Shown one piece after another: positions 41,993 through 52,826 of a stretch of 64,000 bases of DNA (position 1 is its first letter; the number at the start of each line of letters is the position of its first letter). Below the pieces are notes generated by a model that saw only the letters and a list, made by a program, of their open reading frames with translations, made no database searches and was not told where the DNA came from. The position numbers were made by a program, and so were the translations under genes. The stretch is from Neonectria sp. B-13 (Eukaryota > Ascomycota > Sordariomycetes > Hypocreales > Nectriaceae), in assembly GCA_002682825.1 (NCBI GenBank), contig NOKP01000043.1:1-64000 (forward strand), in the 5' to 3' direction.

Positions 41993-44439
41993 TCATCCAC
42001 TACGCTCCAGCCGCAGGGTAGTCTGGTAGCTCGTCCAGCCTCCCATGCCTGAGAGACTTTGCTGGCCTTTGCTTCTTGATTTCTGCAAGGATGTGCCGGA
42101 AGTAGTCCGTGCAAGATTGATGATCTGTTTGATTGTCTCGCTGATCCAATCCACTCCTTCATATTGGAGCTGGTATGTTTCCATGGCTTCTGTGAGTACC
42201 CTGAGGCGCTGTCGCTCGAGCTCTGAGTGCTCAGAATCCTCAGTCCGCGAGGAGGAGGATATCTGTACGTCAAGGACGTTCAGTAATAGAGGCAAGGCTG
42301 TACAAGAGACGGCACTGATTGGGAGCCAGCCTGCAAGCCGGAGGCGGGTTAGCTTTTCTAGACACCCTATGGTGCCCAAAACGGCGTCTTGAAGCTCGGA
42401 GCGGTTATCTTTGAGGATGAAAATATCCGACGAGCTGGCATGGCACAACATGGACCCGACAGCTAGTTGCAATATTTCGTGGTGGCTGAGAACCACTTTG
42501 GACGAGCTATTGATGTTTGCATTTGTTGGCGTTTTTCTTTTTCTTCTTGTTCTTTCGGACAAAGCCTATCTCTAAGAAAAGCTACAGAGAACTGTGTAGT
42601 TACTAGTAGTACATGCGCAATAAGTTCGTATAGAGAATCATAGTGTCGTGATACACAGGCTCTTCTGGAAGCGCAAGCGACTTGCTGAACTTTGGAAGCC
42701 GCGAGCTAGCGTGCCTGTGCCACTTGTGAAGGGCAACCTGGCAGCTGAGGATTCGGCCCTGGTCTTTGACAAGTGCTTCACCTCGGCTTAGACTTTCTTC
42801 GATTGGAAAGGCAAGATCTAGTATGTCGGTGAGCACGACGCATAGCTCGACTGACAAGTCGAGGATGTCGGCCAAATAGATCTTGGTTTCAGGACTATGC
42901 ACTTTGCTCCGATGTATCTCGTCCGCGAGGTCGGTATTGCAAAGCCTAGGGTTACCAACGAAGTCAAACTGGTCACCCGTGATCTGTATACCACGGCGGA
43001 TTCCCAGGCCGAAGATGTGGTCGCGAATAATGCAGCACCACCAGAGCCTTTTGAGGACAAAATATTCGTCAGAGTCGATGTCAAAGGTCTCGTAATGGTG
43101 GGCTTCAGCATCCTTGGCGTACTGGATTGCGATGGACAGCCATGGAACACTTGGCTTGACTGGGATGTTGTAACAAAGCAGCGACCACGAGGCAAGAAGA
43201 AGTGCAGCCTGTGACTTGGCTATGGGCGAGGACTCGGTATCGAGGTCCAAGAGTAGCTTTGCACGACGATAAAAGATGGCACGTGCCTTCTGTGTTGTGT
43301 GTAGCCCAAGAGCGCTGAGCGTTGTTTCGGGAACAAACTTTGAAGAGGTCAGCGAACAGATATGCCACGTCGACGAAGTTTTCCGAGCTTACATTGCAGC
43401 ATGAGAAGAGCATGGCCTGAAATACAAGCAGCGATATTTTTCTTCCAGGCGCGCGTGGATTCGAATGCTGAAAGTACATGTCCCAAAGGTCTCCCTCGTT
43501 GAGTGCAGGAAGCAGGGGATGCATGTGGAGAAAATACTGGCGAGCAAATTCATCGAGAATAGGACGACTCGGGACATGTAAACAGCCCTGTAGCTCGAGG
43601 AATTGGAAGTCTTGGGCAGGAACCGAGGAGAGATTACCGAGCGTGATGAACGGGAAGTATGAGTACGCGAGGTAGGACGATGAAGACAAAAGGCCATGCT
43701 GGTTCCAAGGTACCTGGGCAGGTCTTTGGCACTCTGCCATGAGGCTCACTGATGGGAATTTAGTATTCCATTAGTCTACTGTGGTGTTCTGGCATTTGTC
43801 GTCCGGTTGGGCGTCATGCACGGGTGTTGGGTCTGTGTCTTGGCTTGTCTGATGGGCGAGAATACTACTAGCGGCAGTAGATGACTGGACAATCTCAACC
43901 GGTAGATAACTCTCGACGTTGGGCGGATTGTTCAAGCTCTTGAGTGTCGCAAGGTCTCCTTCGAGCTCTGGCGGGGATCTCATCGGCGTGGTGCAGAGAC
44001 GGATTGCATTCTCGCTCTGGCTCCCATTGTCGCTCAAGTCCTCATTCTTGGTTCTCCTGCCAATGTCGCCATTACTGTGCTCACAATCCGGAGATTGTGG
44101 CTGGTGTCGGTGTGAGGGAAGAGTATCGTCCGCATTCGTGTGTTCCCCAGTCTTCTTGGTTTGCCAACTACCTCGTGGTTATTAACAATGACCAACAGAG
44201 GTACATGCATCAATGCCTGGATATGTGGCTTATTACCGCTTGGCCCTTCTTGACCAAGTCACTTTGCACGCGTCGCCATCGAGATGGCAGTTCATGCATG
44301 GACGGCCACGGAGGCCAACGTCGCATCTAACCTTGCGTTCACGACATCGTAGACAGGCGTGAGCAGCGCGCTTGTAGTTCCTCTTAGGCGCTGGCTGGGG
44401 CGCCGGTTTTGCCGCGGATGATGCAATACCCGTGCTCAT
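41993..44439 (-). pseudogene. Zn2Cys6 transcription factor with fungal-specific domain, single nonsense codon
   Basis: Exons 44237-44439, 43393-44167, 42604-43337, 41993-42506 (GT-AG introns of 69, 55 and 97 nt) give a 741-codon frame. Zn2Cys6 cluster: Cys29, 32, 39, 48, 51, 58 (HACLRCRERKVRC, then RGRPCMNCHLDGDAC). Low-complexity linker, then the fungal_trans middle homology region (LELQGCLHVPSRPILDEFA, RQYFLHMHPLLPALNEGDLW, KRLWWCCIIRDHIFGLGIRR). The only defect is TAA at 43771-43773 within the linker, in frame with both sides, best explained by CAA to TAA. No in-frame intron removes it. Truncation leaves only the DNA-binding part. Target genes unknown. Confidence 0.82.
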
Positions 44440-45640
44440 GAGTGTGGCCGAGCTCTGACTGAGAGCTACCAAGTCTGGGCCACAAATTCAGGGGCAGAGT
44501 GAATTGGAGTACGATGGGTGGTTAGCTATTCTGCAATGCCATGGTCAGGGATTGTTGTTAATATCGTCGGTTGTGGACGGCAAACGTGGTTCTCGTTATA
44601 TGGGAAGCCAACCTGGAATCCGCTCCCTAGGCACCTACTACCAATCCAATGTTAGGCAAGGAGCGGAAGGGCCGGTTATTAGAGGTCGATTTAGGGTTAG
44701 GGTCGGGACTGTATGCTATGAGACTTAGTGCAATTCTAAGCGGGCAGTGAAAACAGAGAGAAAGATGCATAGAAATACTAATATATAAGGTAAAATAGAT
44801 ATTAATTAATAGAGATAAGTATAATAAATATACTCTTATAAAGTATATATTTTTTTATCTTTATTTATACATTTTATTCCTAATATAAGAAGTAAATTAG
44901 TATATAATACTATTAGTTAAACTATAGATTATAAGATAGCTTATTATAGTTTAATTAAGTAGTTAAAAGAATAAACTAATATAAGGAATTATAAATAAAA
45001 TATATTCTATTAAAGTATTTTCCTTAATTAATCTAATTTATTATAAATAAAAGATACCTTATTAGTTTTCTATAAACTAATATAATAAAGTCTTAAGATA
45101 AATAGTATTCTTATTAGTATTTATAGTAATTTTAGCCTTAGTTAATATTATCTAATAGATTAAGATAATATAGTAGATAATATATAATAGTTAATATAGT
45201 AAGATACTATGCTTAGTATTATTAATCCCAATAACTTAAACATAATAGACTATCTTAGTAATATAGTTTATATTAATATTATATCTTAAGCTAATATTAT
45301 TAAAACTACTATTTAAACTATTATTTCTACTTTAAAATTGTAATTTAAGGTATAAATCTTAATGCAGTGTATGCTTATTATATATGTTATAAGAAACTTA
45401 CTATTATTAGCCTGCCTCTCCATCTTCCTTCTTCCCCCTTTTCTAGCTCTCTTTCTTTCTTTTACTATCCTTTTATTTTAAAATATAGCCTTAACTCTAA
45501 GAATAAAGAAAAAGAAAGAAAGCCTTCCTTTTAACTTAAAGCTTTCTATAATAAATTAACTTTTTAACCTCATCCTTCCTTCTCTATATAGCTCCCCTTT
45601 AAGATAATCCAAGCTCAACTAGCTGATCTAAGACTAGCTC
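44440..45640. other. Spacer: telomere-like motif, then RIP-degraded AT-rich DNA
   Basis: 44440-44740 is upstream DNA of the regulator and contains TTTAGGGTTAGGG at 44690-44702. From about 44745 to 45560 the DNA is extremely TA-rich with no readable frame. It changes abruptly to GC-rich at about 45600. Confidence 0.6.
44690..44702 (+). repeat. Short interstitial telomere-like motif 1
   Basis: TTTAGGGTTAGGG, two TTAGGG units. Fungal telomeres are TTAGGG arrays. It lies about 1 kb beyond the 3' end of the helicase relic. Confidence 0.5.
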
Positions 45641-48414
45641 TATTACTTGAATAGCAGGCTAGCTAGCACAGGTTATAGCCTTTCCACACCAGAGCAAGAA
45701 GGCCTCTAAGGTAGGAAAGGATCTTCCAAACCAGGCCTGCAGCCAGCCCCGGCAGCCAGCTGCCCGCCGCACTGCCTTCCGGGCATCAAAGACAGCAAAG
45801 CGCCGCAGGCAGCAGCTAAAGGCATGGTCCCATTTAGCCTCGCCTAACCGCCGGCAGAGAAGGCAGCTCCCGTAAGCAGCCTCAAGGCCCCGGTACGGAT
45901 GTGCGGTAGTCAAAGCCGGCCCCTAAGGCCGTGGTTGCTGCTAGGAAGGGGCTGGGGCTATCGGCCGCCAGCCAGCCTGCAATCAAGGCTGCCTTCTCAT
46001 CAGCCGTGATAGCAGCGTCGGCTATATAGGCCGCACAGCCTAGCTGCTCGGCGAGCTCGGCAGCCTCAGCCCGGGTGCAGGTATATAGAAGAGCGCGGTC
46101 ATGGGCCGAGTGTGACGACAAGGCGGCCGAGATGGCGGCCCAGCTCTGCTGGATCAGGACCACGGCCTAGGCTAGGAGGCTAGGCCGCTCTGCCTCGCGG
46201 GCCTCGCGGGCTGGCATAGCTCGGTATCGGCGATCGGCAGCAAGGACTGTATAGGCCAGGTTGGGCCGGTTCGTAGGACCGCGGACGATGCGAGGCTGGC
46301 GGAGGTAATAGCGCTGTAAGAAGGGCCCTTCCAGGGTCGGGGGCAGGGTAGCTGTGAGATAGACGAATTGCGTGCGTACGGTCCAGATGAGGGCGAGGTC
46401 GGCCATGGCCCGGCGGTAGGCCGACGAGGTCAGGGTTAGGTGGACCTCGTCGATGACGATGCGGTCTAGCAGCTGCCGCGCAGCGAGGCGGCAGGCATAG
46501 CTGCGGAAGCTGGCCGTAGCAGCTGCCTCGGTAGAGACGAAGACGAGCGGCACCTCCGGGACCGCCTCGCCCTCCCCAGCCTGCCAAATGCTGTAGCAGA
46601 TGTCCAGCTGCCGGGCCCGCCGCAGAAGGTCGTTGCGGAGCGCTACGAGCGGGACGACAAGCACTGTAACCCCAGCGGCTGGTAGGACGCAGGGCAGCTG
46701 GAAGAGAAGGCTCTTGCTGGCTCCAGTGGCGAGGATAACAATAACCTGCTCCGCACGGCTCATGATGGCCGTCATCGCCTGCGCCTGCGCTGCCGACTTC
46801 CACTGCAGGCGGCTATTGCCCAGCAGGGCCCGCGCCGCCTCTAGCAGGACTGGGGCTGGCCACGGGCGCGGTCGTGGGACCGGCAGCCCTTGGGCGAGCC
46901 GCGCGACAAGACCGGGCTCGTGCACACGCCGGCCTCCGGCTCGGTGCGGCGGAGGTGGGGCCGCCGCCGCCTGCCCGATTGGGCAGGCCCCGCCCAGGTC
47001 CGCGGCCTGTGCCGCTTCCTCTGCGAAGACATCGACCAGCCGCCAGAGGCCGCGCCACAGCTCCGAGGCACGCAGGCTACGCCGGACAAGGCCATCCCAA
47101 CCCCCCAAAGCTACTGCCACCAGTGCTGCCGCTGCCACCGTAGGGGTCTGCATAGGCTTGGTTGGCCATACGGATGCTGTGGTTGCGCTGCGTAGCCATG
47201 GCCCGGATATCGGCCTCTGGCTCCTCATCGGCGCTCTCCTCCTCTGCCGCTGCCCTATCTGGCCCAGACGTGCTGGGCAGGTCGAAGCAGCTGAGGTCGG
47301 CGCGGTCGCTGCCGAACTTGGCCTTGACGATGCTGACGGTCATCTGGCGCTAGTTGGCCACGTGCAGGCGCGGGCTGCCGGCGCGGGCGCAGGCCCGTAC
47401 CATGCACCGCGAGAGCCGGCCGGCAGCCCAAACCTGGCCCTGGCCCCGCTATAGGTACGGAGGCAGGAGGGCCCGCGGGGCCGTGTGGCGCAGGAAGACC
47501 TGCCGCAGTGGGATGACGTAGATGAGATAGTCCAGCAGCAGGTCCCCGATTGCGGGGGGCAGAAAGCGGATATTATCCTTATAGCGGCCGGTCTGCTGCT
47601 GATTCTTATAGTAGGTCGTATGCAGCATGACGAGGCCGTGCCAGAGATAGAGGCTGCGGCGCCGCTCGCTATTGCGCCAGGTCACGGAGAAGAGCTCGCT
47701 CTCGCGCAGCGGCTGGCCGGAGGCCACGTAGATCAGAACAAGCAGCCGCTCGAGGAAGTCAGCTACAGCCGCCTCATACCAATCAATGGCCCAGGGGTCC
47801 CACCCGACCTGCCCTTCTAGGCCCCTGCCCCTGCTGCTGTTGTCCCTGTCATCGGCATCACCTCGGCGCTGGCGCCGGGCGGTCTCCGGATCCGCCGCCG
47901 CCGAGGAGGAAGAGGGCCCGCAGCGGCGCCGAGCCTTCGATCCGGCGGACCAGGGCGGCCTCTTGCGGCCCCAAGACCGCCGCGTTCTCCCGATGGCTGC
48001 CGAAGAACCAGCCAATGGCCCCGCTGGGGCCCTCGAGTCGATCCCTCAGAGCCCCAGCCTGGATCCAGGGCAGGCTGGGGGCTTCAAATAAGAGGTCGCG
48101 GTAGAGCAGCTGCCGGGCCTGCCGGAATTCGGCCGCCAAGAGCTACGGGATCTGGTCCATATGCAGATCAATGTCTCCAAAGGTCAGGATCTGGCCGTGG
48201 ATGTCCTAGAGGGCCTGTGGCGGCCCCAGGCTTTCCTTGGCAATGGCAAAGAGCAGGAGCCGCCAGCCTAGGATCTCTCTGAATGGCGTTTCCCGGTCCG
48301 GCAGTAGCCAACGGCGGCAAAGGTGGCGGATGGTCTTGAGAGGCCTTGCCTGCTGTTTTGCGCCAGGCTGTGGCTGCTTTTGCCTCTTCTGTGCTGAATA
48401 TGCCTGCCTTTCGA

Positions 48415-48535
48415 GCCTCTCTCTTCCCTCTCTGCCCCTCTTCTCCTTCTCTCCCCAACCCCCCTCTCTTCCCCCCCTTCTTCTTTCCTTCCTTTTCCTC
48501 CTTTTCCTCCTTTTCCTTTCCTTTCCTCCTTGCTG
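48415..48535. repeat. Pyrimidine tract inside the helicase relic
   Basis: About 120 bp almost entirely C/T on the plus strand (CCTCTC, CCTTTTCCTCC units). On the coding strand it reads Lys/Glu/Gly-rich, a low-complexity linker. Confidence 0.85.
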
Positions 48536-48629
48536 ACGACAACTTCCTTCCCATCTGCTGGCTACCCAAGGGCTCTAAGAATCAGAGGCTGAGGATGCAG
48601 AGGATCCGGTAGAAGAAGGGGCTCGGCTC

Positions 48630-48770
48630 AAGGCCGAGCGGCGGCGGCGGCGGCGGCGGCTACAGCTATTGCTACTATCACTCTTACTATCACAATCGCT
48701 GTTGCTGCTGTCACTGCTGTCGCTGCTGCGCTGCCGGCGGCGCTGCCAGCACTGCTACTATCCTCCTCAA
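48630..48770. repeat. CGG trinucleotide run and GCTGCT/ACTATC low-complexity tract
   Basis: GGCGGC repeats at about 48639-48660 followed by imperfect GCTGCT/TGCTAC units. On the coding strand this encodes an Arg run and a Ser/Asp-rich linker of the helicase relic. Confidence 0.75.
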
Positions 48771-50277
48771 GGTCCCTAGATATACGATCCTCATCCCCGG
48801 CCATGCTGCCAGCACCTGTACGGGCCCCGATAGCAAAGATAACCAGCTGGGCTACCTAGATGAGTGCAGAGAGGCTGCTGTTGAAGTTATGGGCCTCCTT
48901 CCAGCCCCCGGCTGGCAGCCGCATACTTAGCATCGTACAGAAGCTGACCAAGGGCGACTGGTAGCGTGTGGTGCCCAGCGGCTGGCGGATAAGGGCAAGT
49001 GAGAGGTCTAGCATCGCCTGCTGCAATAGCTGCGGCTCGGCGCCGGCCTGGAGGTGGCTGGGGGCATAGCTCCAGGCCTCCTGCTGGGCTGCCGTCTGCC
49101 GGACCGAGTCCTCCGGCGTCGACGGACCGAGCGGGGCCGGCTCGGCCTTGGCGGTGGCTGCTGTGGAGGCCGCTGCCTCTTCCGGCCGCGCGGGCTGGCT
49201 GCCGGGCAGGCTGAAGACGCGGCCAGGCAGGTAGGCGACCCGGTAGGCATGGGCGAGGGCGCGCTTCCAGCAGTCGACGTAGCTTGCCACCGTGCTGGCC
49301 TCCTTCTTCAGGTCGAAGCCCCGGGCCCGACCGGCGGCAGCGCTGTGGAAGCGGCCGAGGGCAAGCTGCTGTGGCCAGGTAAGGCGGCAGTCGGGCCCTT
49401 CGTAGCACCAGCTGTGCGCGAGGACGAGGGCGCGCTCGGCCGCCTCGAGCAGCGCAAGGAGCTCGGGCTCGCCGCCGCCTTCCTCGATGCTCTTGGGCAG
49501 GGCAATGGCGGCCGCCATCTCGGCCTTGGAAAGGCCCTGGATGTGGGGCTCGATGCCGGTGCGGCGGAGCCACGGCACCACGGCCGACTTGTGGGCCTCG
49601 AAGCCGCTGACGGCCGCCGCCTGCTGGGCAGCATCCTCGCGGGCCCGGGCTTGGTCGGCGTACAGCCGGGAGAAGAAGGCCCGCTCGGCGGCGGCGGCAG
49701 CGGCAGTGGTGGCACTAGGAGCGACAGTAGCGGCCATAGCAGAGGAAGGTGATCTTCCTGCTGCCGATGAGGTTGGAGGCGCCGGGGGCTCGGGCTGCGG
49801 TGGCGAGGGAGGCCGGCCGGCGAGGACGGGGAAGTAGCGGCAGTGCCGGGCCTCGGCGAAGAAGGTCTGCAGCGGCGCTAGTGCATACCCTCGACCTACC
49901 GGGCCGGGCGCAGGCCGTGGCCGCCGGCGATGTGCTGGCTCAGGAGCTTGCGCGAGCGCGTGAGGAAGCCCGGGCTGCTTGCGCGAGCGCTGCAGAGGCG
50001 GCAGGCGTAGCCGGCGTGCTAGTAGAGCCCGTCAATAGCCGGCGCTAGCGCTAGGCCCGGCAGCTCGACCTCCCGCGGCGGCCGGAGCTGGTAGGTGCTG
50101 AAGCGGGCCAGCAGGGCCCGGAGCTGCGCGCCTCGGAGGTGGTAGCAGCGGCCTCGAAGATGGTCCTCTTGCCCGCAGCAGCTCACAGGCAGGCTGCTGC
50201 CACAGTCGAGGCAGAGCAAGACCCTGTAGCCTTCGAGATAAGGAAAGTGAGCTGCCAATGCCACCTTTCTTCTTCAT

Positions 50278-50500
50278 GAAAATAGGCTGAAGAGGCTGAA
50301 TAGGCCGAATGGGCGCTAAATGGGCTGGACTGACTGAATCGATGGATGGATGGACGGACGGATAGATAGACGGGCTAACTAACTAGCGGACGGGCTACAT
50401 TGACTGATGGACTGATGGACTGACTGCATTAACTGATAGAAATGGACGGACGGACGGACTGGCCGGCGGGCTGGGCTAGGCGCTGGGGGCTGGGCGAGGC
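50278..50500. repeat. Imperfect tetranucleotide array upstream of the helicase relic
   Basis: GAATAGGC/GGCTGA-like units, then GATGGATG, GGACGGAC, TGACTGATGGAC and GACGGACGGACGG runs over about 150 bp, ending near 50470 in GC-rich DNA. Located immediately 5' of the relic, on the side of telomere-like motif 2. Confidence 0.7.
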
Positions 50501-50535
50501 TGGCCGCGATGGGTCCCCGCGCATATGCTTTGCTC

Positions 50536-50547
50536 AGGGTTAGGGTT
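50536..50547 (+). repeat. Short interstitial telomere-like motif 2
   Basis: AGGGTTAGGGTT, two TTAGGG units in the same orientation as the motif at 44690. It lies about 260 bp 5' of the helicase relic. Confidence 0.5.
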
Positions 50548-50584
50548 CGAGTGCGATAACCCTGGAATGGAAGTTGTGCTCGGG

Positions 50585-50690
50585 AAAAAAGTCCGAACGG
50601 ACTTCCAAATAGCGGGGCGCGCGCGCGGATTGGTCGGATCGGGCCAATGAGCGCGCGACTTTTGGAAGTCGAACCGGCTTCCGGGCAAAG
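50585..50690. repeat. Imperfect inverted repeat in CpG-rich DNA
   Basis: GGACTTCCAAATAGCG (from about 50599) and, on the other strand, GACTTCCAAAAGTCGCGCGC (about 50653-50672) face each other around a GCGCGC-rich centre. No RIP signature despite being next to repeats. No gene between it and the F-box gene. Confidence 0.45.
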
Positions 50691-50785
50691 CTACTACTAA
50701 GCTTCATGAGCCTGACCAGATATCATACATTGACGAGCTATTCCGAACTGCGGTACCCCCGGTACCCAGCGATCTACCTCATGAT

Positions 50786-51925
50786 TCAGGTGCCACTGAC
50801 GTAGCCGCTTGCACAAATACGCAAATCTCCCAGCAGAAAGGGATAGTTATACGTAGCTTGCCTTCCCACCATGATTGTGGTAGGCTCATCCTCCAGTGCT
50901 GCAATCTTCGCTCTCCAATCTCGAACCCTCTCCAGCCATGACTTCTGCAACTCGGGCCGGACCATGCCGAGACCATCCAGCCCTTGGCACACCATAACGT
51001 TCTCCCACAGCCTCTGCCTCCAATCCCCCTCGTCTTGGTCATGAAACCACCAAGAATCTTGGAAACCGTCTTGAAACTCCTCGCCAGCTCTCTCCCTCAG
51101 TCTCTTCCAATGCGGCCTCCACCGACTGCTTCTGAGCACCCATACCAGCGCTATATTGTTATTTTTCGGCGGCGTTTGGTAGCTCCCTGTGATAGATTTG
51201 ACGTAAGGGCCCACAGGCTTGACGCCGCGACGGGGATCGAGCGTGCTGGCTTGCTGACCCGATGGACCGAAGCGGCCCATCCGTTCGCAAGCAAAATCAG
51301 GCACGCAGTATTTGACGAACTCGAGTCGAGTATCGACAGTCAGGGCACGGTGGGGCGACGGAGCACGGTGCCCATCGAGATACGTGGCGATGTCGGGTCC
51401 AAACAACCCCCCGTAGATGGCGAGGTGAAACAAGGTGCTGGACGGGTCGGCGTCGATGGTGTAGGCATCGTCAACGCCGCCATTCCAGAAGTTGGGGGTC
51501 GAGTACCACTGCTCACCGACGCATTGGTCGATGATATCCGTGAGCGGGTTAAGAATGGAGAAGCGCATAGCGTGGAGCTCGCGGATGCGGGGCAGCGTGA
51601 GGCTGGAGTGGTTGAGCGCCAGGGTTAGGACGCCTTCCATGCCGGCCTGAAACGAGGCCGCCAGCGTCGCCTCGTTGGAGGTTGAGAGACGGGCCCAGTT
51701 GCCAAGCTGCCGAGCCGTCGCGGCAACGAGAAAGTCGGGAGAGGGACGGAAGAAGATGCGCGACTGGGCCGCTGCGAGTCGCAGGATCGTATTGGGTGAG
51801 GCCGATGCTAGAGCCGAGTACAGGGCTCTACATGTTGACGAGAGGCTGGTGTAGTCTTCTATGTTGTGCAGATAGTTTGGGAGAGAATGAAGGATCTCAG
51901 GAGGAAGTGAAGTCAAACAAGCCAT
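50786..51925 (-). CDS. F-box domain protein
   Basis: Single exon, 379 aa from ATG 51925; the frame extends upstream to a GTG, but the F-box begins right after this ATG. F-box: LTSLPPEILHSLPNYLHNIE, YTSLSSTCRALYSALAS (residues about 3-42), the Skp1-binding module of SCF ubiquitin ligases. The rest has no recognisable repeat (no LRR, WD40 or Kelch) but matches the plan of fungal F-box proteins with a unique C-terminal body of about 330 residues (SILNPLTDIIDQCVGEQW, WWFHDQDEGDWRQRLWENV). Intact, ordinary codon use. Substrate unknown. Confidence 0.8.
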   Translation of the reverse strand: MACLTSLPPEILHSLPNYLHNIEDYTSLSSTCRALYSALASASPNTILRLAAAQSRIFFRPSPDFLVAATARQLGNWARLSTSNEATLAASFQAGMEGVLTLALNHSSLTLPRIRELHAMRFSILNPLTDIIDQCVGEQWYSTPNFWNGGVDDAYTIDADPSSTLFHLAIYGGLFGPDIATYLDGHRAPSPHRALTVDTRLEFVKYCVPDFACERMGRFGPSGQQASTLDPRRGVKPVGPYVKSITGSYQTPPKNNNIALVWVLRSSRWRPHWKRLRERAGEEFQDGFQDSWWFHDQDEGDWRQRLWENVMVCQGLDGLGMVRPELQKSWLERVRDWRAKIAALEDEPTTIMVGRQATYNYPFLLGDLRICASGYVSGT

Positions 51926-52152
51926 GGCGATGTCTATAGGAGAATCTTGACAAGACAGCACAAAGTGTATTTGAAAGACAGGAGTGAGGTTTTTTGGCAC
52001 ATCCTTGATCGAATGTGCCATCATATCCACACCTACAAGTCAGTAAGCACTAACCAAGAAGTCACTACGAAATACTCAGTAATTTCGACTCCCTTAATTA
52101 GAGTCAGACCCCACTATCTGGGTCGACTCCGGTTCTAGGCCATATTATCAAT

Positions 52153-52490
52153 GTCAAGACCACAGCGAACATACGGGTATTATCCAGACCAACCTCTCTC
52201 AGCATCTCAGCAAGGAGGTATTAGAGTCTCTGGCAGCGGATAAATCGCTGCATAAGAGCATGAAGGACATTCCCCAAGGAGCGGCCACGACCATATACGC
52301 CGCGCTAAGCAAGGAATGGGAAGGCCGAGGCGGCAAGTACCTCAGCAACCTCGCCGAAGAGGGGCCGGCGGATACTACCGGAAACTGGTTGCAGAGCGAG
52401 GTTGGATACGCTCCCTGGGCTTACGACGAGGAGGCTGCGCAGAAGCTTTGGGAAAAATCGAATGAGCTGGTGGGCGTTGACAGCGAGTGA
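52153..52490 (+). pseudogene. Short-chain dehydrogenase/reductase, 3' fragment
   Basis: Open frame EHTGIIQTNLSQHLSKEVLE, then DIPQGAATTIYAALSKEWEG, GGKYLSNLAEEGP, GYAPWAYDEEAAQKLWEKS to the stop at 52490. This is the last third of a retinol-dehydrogenase-like SDR (family text is usually V-H-P-G followed by I-x-T-N-L). The NAD(P)-binding N-terminus and the YxxxK catalytic motif are missing upstream. It ends 34 bp before the second solo LTR. Confidence 0.75.
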
Positions 52491-52523
52491 TAGAACTAGT
52501 TCTCTGGCACACGCAAGTGAAGA

Positions 52524-52821
52524 TGTCACATTGCATTGGCTATCACAAGGTTCCCCTACATGACAAGCTTCCTAGGCCCGATGGTCTTACAAAGGTTGAC
52601 TAATTTGACCTCTCTCAACAACCTAGCTACGAACCTTGATACCCTCAACAACCTAGTTATCCTAGATGACACATTTCCCTTCCTTTCTCATCACTCTAGA
52701 TGACACGATTCCTATCCCTTCCTACAGACCAAATCATGTATTTAAAGACCTTCCTTTCCCGCTAGGATAGATAGAAATCAAGAGCTTTTACCCCCATCAA
52801 TCCCGGCCATTAGATGTGATA
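52524..52821. mobile_element. Solo LTR, copy 2
   Basis: 298 bp, about 96% identical to 37715-38011 in the same orientation, begins TGTCACAT and ends ATGTGATA. Flanks GAAGA (52519-52523) and GCAGA (52822-52826) match at 4 of 5 positions, a probable decayed target duplication. Confidence 0.82.
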
Positions 52822-52826
52822 GCAGA

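Larger units (their letters stand above)
45659..50277 (-). pseudogene. OrsD/RecQ-type helicase relic (telomere-linked-helicase-like)
   Basis: Several consecutive ORFs read as one giant protein. N-terminal OrsD-like zinc region (50264-49740: YRVLLCLDCGSSLPVSC, PAIDGLY, GYACRLC). Central conserved region (49737-48856: WLRRTGIEPHIQGLSKAEM, VASYVDCWKRALAHAYRVAY). Acidic/Ser low-complexity and a Lys/Glu tract (48800-48170). A block with FLERLLVLIYVASGQPLRES, RFLPPAIGDLLLDYL (47860-47449). SF2 helicase lobe 1 (47228-46167: ILATGASKSLLFQL, VVPLVALRNDLLRR, IVIDEVHL, LTATLPPTLE). Lobe 2 (46163-45882: RALLYTCTRAEAAELAEQLG, ATTALGAGFDY). Cys/His tail (45913-45659: CLLCRRLG, WDHAFSCCLRR). Motif I has Ser where Gly is usual. 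Frames are separated by stops (several replacing Trp) and frameshifts. Very GC-rich. Non-functional. Confidence 0.78.

Noticed and set aside
46600..47454. 284-codon plus-strand ORF (and 49054-49752, 232 codons)
   Set aside because: Antisense of the helicase relic in very GC-rich DNA where stops are rare; the minus strand carries the recognisable helicase and OrsD-region motifs.
48168..48569. Independent Lys/Glu-rich gene
   Set aside because: A low-complexity linker within the helicase relic, not a separate gene.
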